NCBI GenBank assembly: GCA_936440205.1
Contig: OW387150.1
Span: 34,519,795 to 34,583,794, forward strand
Source of the DNA: Lepidonotus clava
Taxonomy: Eukaryota; Annelida; Polychaeta; Phyllodocida; Polynoidae
Length of the DNA stretch: 64,000 bases
Direction: 5' to 3'
Part shown: in pieces, positions 12,301 through 25,600 of the stretch
How the letters are laid out: every line of letters starts with the position of its first letter
Position numbering within the stretch: the first letter of the stretch is position 1
Notes under the pieces: model-generated
What the model saw: the letters and a program-made list of their open reading frames with translations, nothing else
Told to the model about the DNA's origin: nothing
Database searches by the model: none
Program-made: the position numbers and the translations under genes

Positions 12301-15300
12301 CGGCCTACCACACCGCCAAGCCAGGCGTGTTGAGTCAGCAGTTACTGCAGGTCGGCCTGCATGAAGACAAGGTAAGTTCTTCCTTCACCAAGCGGCCTAC
12401 CACACCGCCAAGCAGGGCGTGTTGAGTCAGCCTGCACCAGACCAAGGTGTGGGCAGCTACAAATGTGAAATACCAGAGATGCCATTTTTCCTACTTTCGT
12501 AGGATTTTTTATTGTTTGGTGACTGTGGATTGCATCCTAAACTTTTCGTACATCATTTTAAAATCTGTTTTACAATATTTTTGCGATGGTACGAAGTTCT
12601 TCAAAAACAAAAATGATGTTGTCTTAGAGCAAAATGGTCGTTACTCATAAGTCTATAATGTTCATCATGTGTATCATGGACATAATTATAAAGACCGTGT
12701 ATTCATGTGTGTGCTTATATAGTTTAGTTTACTGTATCCCTATTTAAGTACCTTTACTAGATAGTGTCCAGTATATGCAGTATTTCTAATATAGGAAACA
12801 AAAATGTCTAATCAAGACGTGGCCAGTTCTCTCTGCTGGATGCTACCGCAATAGGGAGGACCCCTCTGGGGGGTATCTCCTGATTGGTCAATCTGCCAAC
12901 CTCTCCAAGGAGATGTACAACAATAGGGTTGCTAAGCTACTAAAGAGTCTTAGTTACCCTGCACCCATACAAGCCCCAAATAGATCTGGGGAATGTAGAT
13001 TTAGGGTGTGAGGGAGGGAAAACCCTCCAGAGATCACGGTTTCACCTATGAGGATCTTCAGGCATCTTAAATGAGAGAGTGTTTAGCGGTACCACACTAG
13101 TCGTGTGGAGAAAATATTCCAAGTAGGAAAATATTTTCTGTAGGGGCCTCTAAGGGTCCCAAGTGGAGAAACTTTTTGCAAAGTGTTGGCAGAGAGGAAA
13201 CAAAAACTGTCATCCATTTTCGATGGATTCTGCAACAAAACCAAAAAACTTCAGTTAACCCTATTACACTAGGGTCACGTTGTTTAAATCAATCATCCCT
13301 AACACGGTTAATAAATCCCTGATTTACTCCCCTCAGGTGCAGACTTTGGTAGAGGCTTGGAGCGGCAGTGCCCGGGGCGTCGTTGAGAAACTCAGGAAAC
13401 GCACTCTGGCCCCCAAACAGGTACAGTGACGCAACTTTTTACCTTAATTTTGTTAACCCAAGCATGTGTAAATAATCACGAGTTTTTATGAGGCTTCAAG
13501 TAGTTAGAGATACCAATGTGTCTATAGGGTTTCTTGATACTTTTGTAACACAACGTTAAAAGAAAAAGTTTGTTTTTTTGTTCCTTTTTTTTTTTAATTT
13601 TTTGGAGGGAAAAGTACATAAAACGTCTAACAGAAATTACATGCATCTTGACTCAACTTAGTGGTGGACAGCCTTTAATAAACTTGTCCTCTGAGAAGCA
13701 AGTGTCTTGCATTTGGATTTGAACAACCCGTGCGGAAACTCACCTTTACCCTTGGCTAGCAATACTCGAAGAGGAATCAATAGCAATGACTCGCAGTACA
13801 AACTGAATAGCCTTTATTGGTTCCCCATTCGATAATAATAGACCATCTCTTTGAACTTTTGTGGAGGAATTTGGAGTGTTACGTAATGGCGCGTGTCGAA
13901 AATTGTATACTTTTAAAGATTAACATCTTTTCACTGGGCTGTTCTATTCCCCCGTAAAGTCTGTTACACTCTACACGATGCTTACCATCTTTTCTCTTAT
14001 TTAAAACCTATAAACAGGGATGTAGATATTCAGATTTTTCTCTGATTTTAGATTTTTTTGCATCATCACCTCAAACAAAAAATTTAAAAATCAATGTCTT
14101 GCATTACTTTTCATAGTATGTAAGATAATTTCAAATTTTCTTTATGGGATTCATATTTTTTTCGTTAACCCTGACTTACAACCCTGTATAAATATGAATC
14201 AGAACTAATACTTCTTGTCTTGCGGTTCAGCTGGAGTCGGTGAACTGGCGCCTGAACCTGGAGATGTCGCAGGCGTCTCAGTCCAAGATGAAGCAACCTA
14301 ACGCGCAGCTGGAGCTGGGGGTGGGCGACGAGGACAACAAGGTGAGGCACTCTACTACTGCTCTCGGTCCCTCATTCACTATATATTTTCCAGCATTTTC
14401 AAACCCTTTTAATTTATTGTATTCTTTGTTCTTAGTTTATGAAAATTCATCGTATTGAATTTAACCAGTAGCCCCTGCTGATCGTAAAAGGCGACAATAG
14501 GGGGGACCCAGCACTGACCAAGTGGTTCATAGGATTCCTGGTTGGTTTTCTGGGTTCACTGAGGGATGGGGAACAGCAAACATGATTTCCAGATTTAATC
14601 CCCGGCTGTTTTCCTGCCCTGTCACCCTCATCTCATAGATATTGTATGATATACAATTATCTATATCCCTCACTACAATTGTGTATCACCAGTATTGTCA
14701 AACGTACTTTCTGCATACAAAACAATCATTCATCATAATATACATTCTTCATATATAATAGTGTCCTCCTATATCTAGTTTTGTTCTTCGCTTCTAGTTT
14801 ATGAAATTTCATCCTATTCATAGTATAATTTTTAGTAAACCACCACAATCTCGTCTCTATATAACATATTAAATTTTAAATATACCTAACTACTTTACCC
14901 TGTTCAGTGACGTAAAACAGTTTGATTATTCAGTTTATAATTATCTTCTTCTATCTGATGCGAATTTCAACATATTATTATCCCGGATATAAACAAATGT
15001 GAAAATAAACAACAAGGTATGATTTAGAGCCGATGGTACAACGCCCTACCATTTTGGTTCATCTTTAAACTGTGTACCACTTACTTTCAGGCGGAGGAGA
15101 AGATTCGGATGGAGTTTAACCACGAGGAGCTCTACAAGTTTTATAACCAGGTACACCAGAAACGTATATTTGTAATCAGCCATAAATTATACTTAACAGT
15201 TCTCAGTACTTGGTCATTCCGGTTACAAAATAATAAATGAACTCTGATGTCATTCTCGTCATTGTATTACATGTGATACAAAAAGTAGCATTCAAAAGAT

Positions 15301-15505
15301 GAAAAGACGAATACAGGCTATTCAAATACAAATTTAATGTCGAGTCTATCCGTTAACATGATAACATTTGAGTTTTTGCTTCTGAAACAAAATTGGGAAA
15401 TATCTCTCCTGATACTCTCACAAAAAAATAACTAACATTAACCCTTTTGACGTTATTGTCTTTCAGCTAGAGGCGATACAAAGTCAGCTGGACTCCCTCG
15501 GGTAG
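9378..15505 (+). CDS. COMMD10: COMM domain-containing protein 10 (COMMD10), complete
   Basis: Subunit of the COMMD/CCC (Commander) complex, which recycles membrane cargo from endosomes and affects NF-kB and copper handling in vertebrates. Exons: 9378-9412, 10359-10449, 11194-11376, 13337-13420, 14231-14341, 15091-15150, 15467-15505; all phases fit, giving 200 aa (human 202). The N-terminal helical part has the family signature [15 protein letters not shown] (about residues 26-40). The C-terminal COMM domain starts near [14 protein letters not shown] and holds the conserved Trp and QLELGV. It ends [20 protein letters not shown], close to human FYNKLETIQAQLDSLT. The ATG is the first in the transcript and follows a purine-rich leader. 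Intron 3 starts with a tandem array of copies of the end of exon 3, with many rival splice signals. Confidence 0.96.
11285..12446 (+). repeat. Exon-junction minisatellite, 92-bp unit, in COMMD10 exon 3/intron 3
   Basis: The end of exon 3 (from GAGTTCTTCCTACACCAG near 11287 to GACAAG at 11376) is repeated downstream. Donor-like GT sites follow at 11377, 11469, 11561, 11653, 11745, 11907, 11999, 12091, 12183, 12280 and 12372, with a decayed one near 12447. The step is 92 bp except for one 22-bp loss, one gain of about 5 bp and a shortened last unit. There are about a dozen units after the true exon end. Each unit has an acceptor-like TTCTTCCTTCACCAG, a 72-nt exon-like part and GTGAGT or GTAAGT. 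Copies differ by scattered substitutions, so they are not a simple assembly stutter. Confidence 0.93.
12461..12610 (+). repeat. Dispersed repeat family C, copy 1
   Basis: Begins AGAGATGCCATTTTTCCTAC and matches, diverged, the segment starting near 22187 in HIBCH intron 5. Both share GTAGGATTT, TGTGGATTG/TTTTGGATTG, a CATCA block and TATTTTTG. No ORF of note. It lies just past the COMMD10 array. Confidence 0.55.
12805..13194. mobile_element. 390-bp insertion flanked by a 12-bp direct repeat
   Basis: AGGAAACAAAAA occurs at 12793-12804 and again at 13195-13206, exactly flanking a 390-bp block that is GC-richer than the surrounding intron. A 12-bp duplication suits a retroposed (LINE/SINE-type) insertion better than a small DNA transposon. 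I see no clear box A/box B pair or poly-A tail, so the class is open. COMMD10 intron 3. Confidence 0.5.
14025..14186. mobile_element. Short DNA element, CAGGGATGTAAG-end family (162 bp)
   Basis: Left end CAGGGATGTAGAT, right end GACTTACAACCCTG, inverted relatives. TATAAA lies directly on both sides (14019-14024 and 14187-14192), a perfect 6-bp target duplication. The inside is A/T-rich with repeated CAGATTTTT. It sits in COMMD10 intron 4, only about 45 bp before the 14231 exon. Confidence 0.8.
14466..14640 (+). mobile_element. SINE-like repeat family D, copy 1
   Basis: The segment starting AGTAGCCCCTGCTGATCG, through GACCCAGCACTGACCAAGTG to CAGCAAACATGATTTCCAG, is matched on the opposite strand at 63822-63960. 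The other copy keeps GGGTTCGATTCCCGG, a good Pol III box B. Here that box has decayed (ATAGGATTCCTGG). Probably a tRNA-derived SINE, but box A is not convincing. COMMD10 intron 5. Confidence 0.6.
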
Positions 15506-16310
15506 CCCTGGGCCGGAACTTAGTCTATAATGACTGTAACAGAGACGTCCGCACCAAACTCGTTAGTGGTGGATATAGAGTGCTGAGACGACGAGGCAGC
15601 AGTGACTCGCCCTGACCCAGAGTCTTGGGGGATTCCAAGTGGAAGAGAGGGGGCCCAAATAATTATGTATTTTCATGGATTAGACGTTTGAAAATCAGAG
15701 GGAACTCCTGTGGCTGTCCTAAACTCGGCCTACCTCCCGTTGGTGCTACAACATAGACATGGCACATGCCACTCTGGGAAGTTTTCTACCATTCCAAAAT
15801 GTTATCTATTTAAACGTTATAAACTGCATCGAAGTATAGTAGTACTGTTTACATTTTAAATTAATGCATATAGTGTATGTGACAAGATTTTGCAGTTACA
15901 CTATATTTAGAAAAAATGAAATAACAAATAGATTATTTATCTAGATATGATAACGATACTTAAACCTATTATGACATTTCAATCAACCAAGAGGGATTTT
16001 ACATCGTTAATGTATATGTTGAGAAAGAATGTTACAAAAAAGCTGAACTGGAAATGACTCGAAGTGTATATGACTCATTGTTTTTCGAAATAAATGTACA
16101 TATTGTATATACAAAACTTTTCTATTCTGTACTTTATGTCATGATGTGTGTCAGCATTATAGAGTTTGCGTAATTGTACTTGTGTTCTTGACTTAAACAG
16201 TGGACAGCACTTGTTCGTTATACTTAGCAGTAATATACCTAAGATAAGAATATATGTAAATTTACATAATTGCATTCTCATATCAAATAAATTTCACTGA
16301 AAAAACTGCA
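15506..16310 (+). terminator. COMMD10 3' UTR and polyadenylation signal
   Basis: About 780 bp of AT-rich sequence without repeats follows the TAG stop at 15503-15505. AATAAA at 16286-16291 is the likely cleavage signal. There is no other gene in this stretch, so a 3' UTR of about 0.8 kb is the simplest reading. Confidence 0.55.
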
Positions 16311-16799
16311 TATGTCGAAGCATAGAACTCGTACAGTTCTATGGTCGAAGTATGCACTCGCTTTGGATATGAAGTACCTCAAGTCAGTTTAGGTAAGATT
16401 CCATCAAAATTGTAGAGAGTGAAAGTCTTTACCAGATCTCCTGTTTTTTGAGTCATTTCAGGAAGAGCTTTTCTTACGTTTGTTTCTCCTTTTTTTGAGC
16501 TAAATTTTAGACAAAAAGATTCACATACTATACGTAACTTTTAATTTTCAATTTTTATTACATGTGTCTAAGTAAAAAGAAAATTAGATCAACCTAACTT
16601 CCTTAATTTCCTCAAACAATGACAATTTTCCCTAAAAAATTAACTTTTTGTCATAAATAACCTCTCCGAAACCATCTTTACCCTTTCCTTGGCACCAAAA
16701 TTAACCCAAAAAAGCTCTCCTTAATTGAGCCATCCCATGTCAGGAGATCTCCTTTTTTCAACGGTAATTATTTTGGCACCTTTGAAGCGGTAATTCGAG

Positions 16800-16950
16800 T
16801 ATGTCTGTCATTGGGGAATAAGTCTAGATGAACACAGCGTTATCCGGTGGGCGGCGGGAAGACCCCTAGTGGCCACCACGTGTACTACGCCACGCCCCCT
16901 AGTGGATAAAGTCAGAACTGGGTCAACTTCTGCCAGCAAGCAAAGACAAG
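16800..16950 (+). promoter_or_regulatory. Candidate HIBCH promoter and non-coding first exon
   Basis: A GC-rich island (GGTGGGCGGCGGGAAG, an E-box CACGTG, CCACGCCCCC) ends at GCAAAGACAAG followed by the donor GTAAAT at 16951. The HIBCH exon with the ATG has an upstream acceptor (TTTTTTCGCAG to 19251), so an earlier leader exon is required and this is the best candidate. The transcription start is not determined. Confidence 0.5.
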
Positions 16951-19251
16951 GTAAATCGGGGCGGGTTTCTTTCAATCAAGTTCGTTATATGTCAGTATTT
17001 ATGTAGAAAGATAATCATAAAAGTTAAGTCCACTACTTGGGGCAGTATTTGGGCTGTGACAAGGGTTAGGACATGTGCAAGGTCCGGGTGACATTGAGGA
17101 CCGGCCTGGAGTGGACGATAATAGGGGGTTACCAATGTATAATCTGCTATCTGGAGATCCAGACCTTATTCAGTCTCTGGGCTTTTCAGTCAGGCCCAAT
17201 TCCCGTCTTGTCATCCTCTTTATCACTTTATGCTTTTCCAAGAAAAGAGCTAGTAGGTGGACCAAATGCCTCATCATTATCTGTGATCCAAATATCCCAA
17301 AAAATACCACAATTAATTAATTATTTTAAAATAATTTAATTTGTTGTGGTTGACTGATATTTGTAATAGGTTAAGGTACTAGAATCTGATATTTTAGATA
17401 AGGATTAAGTTAAGCAGAACAATAATGATGATTAGAAATAGAATTATTATGCTCAAATTACCATCGAGCTGGAGCAAAGATATTCTGAGAAATAATTTAT
17501 ATAAGACTGTGGGTCGAATGTAGGTAGATCTATGGTTGAAATATAAACAATATAGGTCTATATGAGCCTTTACACAATATGGAAGATCCAGTGCGATATT
17601 TCCAACCATCTGGTCATTCCACACGCCTAGAAAAAATCCCTCACAGAGATTTTTATCTATATATGACAGAAAAACATTTTTAAATGTATCTAAATTTATT
17701 AAATTGGCTTTAAAATTTCTCAGCTTACAGTTTAATGTTTAATCCCCTAAAGTTTTAGCTTGTTGTGAGTGGGTTATCAAACCACATGTTGCCTTCTCAC
17801 AACTTAAATGTCCAGGTTGAGTAGATTGGTGATAAACACAACGTGAGAGACCCGATGACCTGGGGTCAAAGGTCAAAGGTTAAAGTACGCGGTGACTTCG
17901 GGTCAGGGGTCAAAGATAGCACCTGACCTGTAGCAGTGGTAGACTACGGTCAGCGCTAAGGTACACCTAGTCAACTGTGCCTAGGCCAAAAAAAAGTCTG
18001 AAAAAAATAGGGTAGGTAGGTCAGTATATGTTTAATTTTTGCTCTTTTTTTTTTACACAGGCAAATGAACCAGGGCAGTGTAGAAAATAAAAAGAAATAG
18101 CCAAAACATCATCTAAAACAATTTGTAGCATCTGAAATACATGCCCCGAGCATCTCCTTACTCTTTTGTGTTCTATTGGTTTGTTTTATTGGATTTTGAT
18201 ACTAAAAAAAAGACCTGAAAAAAATATTAGGGTAGGGACAATTTTCTTTAGACCCTACCACAGTAACATCCCTAGCGTCACCTGACAAGCTTGATGCATT
18301 TTTCCTGCATTTGCTGTATTTTTTGCTACATATCTTTTGTTATTGCTGTTATATTCAATGGATACATATTTAATTAACATAATGTTAATCCATTCAAACG
18401 TGGCTTATAACCTTTCCTGTTATCATCGTAACTTTTTGAGTCAGAATAGAAAAGCCTCCAGTGTGTTCACAGTCCAACGGCACACACTGTGCCCCGAGTT
18501 CAGCGGGTATCATGGAGCCTACTGATATAGTGATAACACTTGGTACTGGTACCTGATAACTACTGTAACCCTACTTTGGTGTATCAACATGGAAAGCATT
18601 GGGAGACCTGGTAACCTCTCACACGCACTCGGACTGTGTCTGTTTTTGAGAGGCATGCATGGGGCATTGTTTTTTGTTGTTTTTTTTAAAGAGAATTAAT
18701 ACAATTTTATTATAGAGATATACTTACACACAAATTTCCACCAGTGAAAATTTGTGCAAGGATTTTATGTAGCGGGTGTGCGTAGATTTGATATATTGGT
18801 ATGTTATTTTAAACCTGATTAGTTTTAGGTGTGAAAGTATGTTGGAAGGATACTGAATATTATCAGACATTACGATTGTAAAACTAACGGGCAGTGAACA
18901 ATAGCAATCTTCTCTATTGGCTTCAGAGTCTGTCTGAAACTGAGAGAGTTAACTTCCTAGCCTAGTCTCTTTGTAGCAGACTAGTTGAGGGTGTTTTTAT
19001 ACATTAAGCCCCATATCATTAAAAATTAAGATATACATTATCATAGTCTACATTAGGTGATAGCACTAAAACCATAGCTGTAAGTTCAGATAAGAAAAGA
19101 CCTGCAAAACTGGATTTGGGTCCCTAGATATAATAGGTTAGGGCCCAATAGGTCCCTGAATTTTTAAAACATTATTTCGACCCCTGCAACACTATAATTA
19201 TAATGTTTAATTAAGTAAGTATCTATAAGTATTTGACCTGTTTTTTCGCAG
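16951..19251 (+). other. Stretch between the HIBCH leader exon and the coding start
   Basis: Probably HIBCH intron 1. It is AT-rich, with GGGTCAAAGGTCAAAGG near 17865 (a tandem nuclear-receptor-like half-site pair, AGGTCA) and poly-A/poly-T stretches. ORFs here (for example 17073-17339) resemble no family and lack partner exons. Confidence 0.5.
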
Positions 19252-19268
19252 ATCACCCATAGTCCACC

Positions 19269-22200
19269 ATGACAGCCTTATTTCCGCTGCTGAGAACCGG
19301 CAAGCACCTCGCCACCAGTCTCAGGTAAATGCCACATGACGAAAGTTCCCGTGAATTGGGTTCCACTGAGCATGTTCGCTAGGTGGGTTCGGTTGGATGC
19401 GCCGGCGTGCTCCGCTATCCCATGATAATACCAATAATGCAACTCAACAACCCATAATGCAACGTAGTGGACCCGGAAAGTTTAATCTTTTAGCATTGAT
19501 TTCCGGATCTGCTGCGTTGCATCATTGGTATTATTATGGGATAACGGCACCTGCCAGCGCATCCAATTGAACCCACCTAGCGGGGTAGAGCTTAGTCTAA
19601 AACGACCTCAAATCATGTCTTGTCACTCATGCCAGTTAAGGTTGTAATGGGTAAATATATCCCTGCAAACTTTTACTTGACTAGAATTCATACCTAAATA
19701 GCCAACTTATCCATACTCCATAATCTTTGGAGGGGGTACCTGTCCAGGTTGGTCCAAGGCTACACGCAACCGTCCATTCAAATGCGACTGGGAACACAAC
19801 TCCAAATACACCACACCGTCCTTCATACAATATCAAAACAAAAATAAGAGAACCATGTCGTTCAGAAAAATGCATAAATATGTGTCATGTTATTTTTTTG
19901 TAATAGATAAAACCTAAAATACCGAAGAAATTATTAATCGTTTGCTAGGGGTCAGGGTTATAGATATATAAATCTGAATATATTACCAAACCATTACATA
20001 AAACTCGATGACATTCATTTTTACGTGAATTTTGACAACCCAAGTCCGTGTCGTGGATAATGATTCAGCCCTCATCTTCTCAAACAGCGGGCATGTGGGG
20101 ATATTGTAACTCTAGGATACGGTCACAGCGGGCTGTTTCACTGAATATTTCTGTACCGAGGAGTAAATGTAGCTACCAGGGGGTAAATCCAGGTCACACA
20201 CTTTCTCTTACAAGGATATACACAAATTCACAATATGATTTAATGGATACTAAATGTTGGATGACCTCTTAAAGAAAAGCTTAGATTCGTTTGTATCTCT
20301 TATGATACATGTAGGATTAATAACACGATTCTGTGATGTATACCTTGTTCATTGTGACCATCTAACCCTCAGTCTCTCCCCTCTCCTTCCAGCCGGAGTT
20401 TACGTCGGACGGAGGTCGTCTGTCAACACGTTGTACGTATTGATTACTGGTTATTAATTCTCTGCATGATGTGAAAAGTCTTATATTTTTCTGTTTAATA
20501 AACAGCAGCAAAGATTTTGTTTAATCTTTTGGAAGCGATATTTTCCTCTACTGTACGTTTGTGTTAACTGTGAGATTCATCGGACAATACTTTATTTATG
20601 GAAAGGGACAATGGAATGAATTAAATAAAAAAGAAAATCACTTCTTTTCTACACTCGAAAGTAACATAGCCTTTTAACCGTTTTAATTTGTAATTCCTCT
20701 TTGCTAGAACAGTTAGAAAATATCTTTAATCATTATAAGAAATCATTATACCTGTATTGATTACAATAACAAATCATCATGACATATTTTCAAAATGTTA
20801 GATCTTGAAGACGTGGCGATGTGGTTCTAAGGGAATACCCTTAAAAAAAGAAATCAAAATGTTAATACGTGATTTCCTCTTCAAAGATCTTCAGTATATT
20901 TTTTGAACAGCATATAAATGTAGTGCTCAGTGTTTGAACCAAGATATTGTTCCCCACACAGCGGGCCATGTCGTCTGAGAGTGAGGTCCTGCTGGAGCGC
21001 GTGGACTCGAAGGGCATCATCACATTAAACCGACCAAAGGCCCTCAACGCCCTCAACCTCAACATGATCCGCCTCATCTACCCCCAACTCAAGGTACGAC
21101 AGGATTTAATATAGTATTATAAATTATATATCAATATAAATAACAACGGATAAACATAAAAAACTGAAAAAGATACGCGTCGTTTTTATTTCAAGGAAAT
21201 AATTGTAAGAGTCTGATTTCTGATTTTCTTTTCTTCAACATAAAGGGCAAAACATGTCGGTTAACAAAACTGTTTAAAATCTTTCATTCATTCAACTCTT
21301 TGTGTCGGTTGATAGTTAATCTAAACATTTAGTTCTCCACTTTCAAAAATGAGCGAGGTTTTACACCATTCTAGAGAACTTACAGATATTACTCATACAA
21401 TTTCAGATTTTTTCATTGACCCTGACTTTTATCCCTGTAAAAATGGTTGATATTGATTTGTGATTTGTTTGTCTCATTTTTTTTAATCATTCCTGATTTA
21501 TTCGTGCGCCTGCTGCCCAGGAGTGGGAGGAGGACCCGTCCATGTCGATGGTCATCATACGCGGGGCGGGTGGCAAGGCCTTCTGCGCCGGAGGAGACAT
21601 ACGAGGTACGAACACTACCCAACGAAACCTAAGAAATTTTATTTGGTAAAGATAGTATGCCTAGTCAGAACTCAGGCATGTCAAAAGTTTTTTGATAAAT
21701 GTTTGATGTTCGCGTTTTACCGAAAAGGTCGAGTATTTGCTGATTGTATGATTTATCAAATATTTTCAAATCACATGGTCAGTGAATAATTTAACTCGTG
21801 TAAAGAATCCTTAGATCAATGATGGTAATTAATCTTATGACTCTTATGAAACATTTGTTTATTTGGTGTGTCTGAGGCGGTTGTTTAGATGCCTGACAGA
21901 AAAATATTCAACCAGCTAAGAATAGTAAGATAGAAAAGGCCTAAATGTTGCCAAGCAAAGAAGGTCACCTTAGGTGTCTCACAGGCCATTTTTCCATTTC
22001 TTTGTAGCGGTGACGGAGGCGGGTAAGGCGGGTGAACCGCTCGGGGAGCAGTTCTTTAAGGAGGAGTATATACTCAACAACGCCATAGGTCAGTGACAGC
22101 AGGTTTTTTATTTCAATTGTATGTTATGTCGGTTGGGTTAAGGATCCGATTTTCTATCTTACAATGGCTATTTTGTACAATTCAGAGATGCCATTTTTCC

Positions 22201-22600
22201 TACTTTTGTAGGATTTCCTACTTCTTGTTGATTTTGGATTGTGCAACTGATTTTTCCTGCATCACTTAGATATCTATTTTGGAGTATTTTTGTGTTATTT
22301 TCAAACCATTTGAATACAAGTTTTGGGTATTTTGTATTGGAATGTTACAATTATTTTCATGATTAAGTATCCTGTCGTCCGTCAATCGGATAGCTCATCA
22401 GACAGACGAATTAATGTAGAAACGAAAAATACAGTAAAGAAGGGACCCTGAAAGAGATTCAGTGTTATTTTATACCCTGACCCACTTTGACCCATCCTGC
22501 TCTCCCCCAGGTACCCTGGGCATCCCCTGGATCGCGCTCATCGACGGCATCACCATGGGCGGGGTAGGTACCGGCTCAAAGATCTAATCATGACACTTTA

Positions 22601-22634
<34 letters not shown>

Positions 22635-25600
22635 TTTTTTTTGAAACAGTTTTATTTAGCTGGACAGTTTTCAGTTTACATAACTGGTTTCCGGCACCGC
22701 CCAGCCATGGTGCTTGTTACAAAGAAATGTAACGTGTACGTTTACGTGTACGTTTTCGGGTATGATCATTAATTACATATTCATGACATTTTAACATACA
22801 CCTGTACATGCTATTGTGAATGATCATTTATTTCATAACCAGCAGATCAACGATACAGCGTTCATTCAGGGAATGTAACGTCATCTGTACAATGTCTATT
22901 AAGATTGAGAAGTGTATAAGCTTAAACTTGCAGTAAGAAATGACAGCTATGCAAACCTCTTTGGTTTTACTCTGTTCTGGTACCCAGCCTTACCTTAACC
23001 CAAGTATTTAACAGCCCATATTACAGAGGTGTAAATATCTGGAACACACTCTCAGCTGCAACGCAGAGAGCAACAACCAAAGTCAAATTTAAAAAGGAAA
23101 TTTCGCTTATGAAATTGACCTGATCAGAAGACAAAGTCGACTGGACCTTCAAATGACTATGCAAATATTAAAATAACATGGGTTTAGACATTAATATGTA
23201 ATTCATATTATGGCCATATACTGGTTCGCCAGTTCATTTTATTGTAACTGTATTATATGTATTATATGTATCAATAGTTCCATCATTCCACTTTTATTCA
23301 TCCTTCATACAGGGATGTCAGTTTTCAGACTTTAGTCTGATTTCAGATTTTTTTAGACTTAATGAAACTGGCATAAAATTGATCAAATATGGTCAAAACA
23401 TGGATAAAATCTCAATAGTATCCAAAGACATGTTTGACAGTGGCAATGGGCTTGATAATTCACTTCTGAATACAGTTTCTAAACATTAAAACCAGTTCAG
23501 ATGTTCTTCAGACTAAGTTCAGATTATCACAATAGTCTGAAACCTTTCTGAGCAGTGAATAAATACTGGCCTCTGATTGGTTGATATTAATGCAATTCCA
23601 AGTATGACTCCTAAAATTTCTTTGATAAAAAAAATCCTATAAGAGCAAGAGTTACAGGTTATAATTTTATAATTTATTATGTTGTTTGAATTGAGAATGA
23701 ATATATTTACAATTCTTTTATCATTTGCTCCACTCTCCAAGCACAGGCAGCCACTCCAAGCAGTGATTTGCACACTCATAATCATAGTTTGGCATTAACT
23801 GTAAGGTTTCAGACTTTTTCATCAAGCCTGACTTACATCCCTGTTCATACCAACTCGCGACTGGAAGAACATGCACTATAATGTACGTGAAGTTGTTTGT
23901 AATGATAAAAAAAAAATCTGTTAATAAAGAGACCCTCATCACCCCTCACTAAGATGTCGTGATCTGTCTTTCAGGGCGTGGGTCTCTCCGTCCACGGCCA
24001 GTACCGTGTGGCCACCGAGAAAACCGTCTTCGCCATGCCAGAAACCGCCATAGGTAAAGTATATGAAATGATGGTTTGGAAAGAGTTATAAAGTAAAGTG
24101 GGGAAGATGTGACTCAGACGGGTGACGGCAAAGAATCGTTGCTAAGGCTAATTGCCTGGATGCTAAGGTCTAGGTTAAAGGGAGGGGCCAGTGTCTGCAA
24201 ATTGATATACTGTCGTGATCTACATCATCAATGGATTACCTATACAAAATTTTATACTTCTATCTATGCCATTTTTAATTGTATGTGTGCTTTTCTGAAT
24301 CAAACTGAATTGCCCAGCCTGCACCTTGTGCAGCATGCACAGTGCATTTGTCTGTGTGTGACGTCACAAGCAGAATAGTTGAAAAATGATAAAACTGAAA
24401 AAAAATCCAATAAGAAATTTATCAAATGTTCTTTATAAGTCTAAAACAGATTAAAATCGCCAAATTAAATGATCTATAAAAGAAAATGTGAAAAAAATGA
24501 TTTTTTTATGGAATTTGGAGAACATTTAAATCTTAATATTTCCCAATATAATTGAACATTGTCCAGTGCCACTCCTGTTCTCCCGTTCTTCTCTAACCCC
24601 AGTCCCCCGTTCCAGGTCTGTTCCCAGACGTGGGCGGTGGTTACTTCCTGCCCCGGTTAGGCGGACAGTTGGGCGTCTTCCTGGCGCTGACCGGCTTCCG
24701 GCTCAAAGGGCGCGACGTGCAGCGAGCGGGGGTGGCCACGCACTACGTACACTCAGAAAAGGTATGGTCTACGTTTATTAGCAAATGAGAAAGGCCTTTA
24801 GACAGTAGTAGAAAACGTCTGTCGTTTGAATATATGAAATTCTCCATTCTCTTAAATGTAGCATGGTTCAATGTTTTTGTTGCTGTGGGGGCCTCTTGTG
24901 GTGGTATCAGGTAAAGAGCAAGGCCCCCAAAGCCTTACTGTCGGAGGTTTTTCATTGTGTTTAGTCATAGAGGCGTGAAATCTGTCTATTGTGTTGGCCT
25001 CTGATCAATTTGTAACAATTATAGTTATTCAAAGGGTAGTGGAGCGTAACAGGGAGTGGAGGGGTGGCAGGTAGTGGAAGGGTGGCAGGGAGTGAAGGTG
25101 ATCTCATTGGTCACCCTGGCCTGTCAATCACTCCTATTCACACCAACAGAGTCGGGGGATATAGGCTGGTCCCCGCCCCTGTGCCACTCTCAGGTCCCAG
25201 CCAGGTGTATACAGGTGACACACCTTGACCAGTGGTCACTGGGACCTGTGATCTGTGCAGTCAGGCATGTCACCAGTGAACACCGCTGGTACCTGGGGGG
25301 GGGGGGGGGGGCAAGTGGCACAAGATGGGGGGGGGGTGAATTGTACCTGTGGGCCGCCGTACTTGTGGGCTGTGCGTGTCGGGGAGGGGGGGGGGGGGGG
25401 TATGGTCAGTACTGGTGGCGTTGGGACTGAGTGGGTAGGAGAGGTGCATGTTTGGGGCAGTGCTCATATTAGTACTATGGGTCTAGACCCTTAAAATCGA
25501 CAGGGTGCCAGAGGCATTTCTTAAATTCGACAGGCGACATGGCAATTAAGTGACAAATGACATGGCCCTGTTCTTAAATTCGACATGCGACAGGAGCTTT

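Noticed and set aside
11377-12446. Calling each COMMD10 array unit a real coding exon
   Set aside because: The protein without them already matches the family length (200 against 202 aa), so they are reported as a finding, not as annotated exons.
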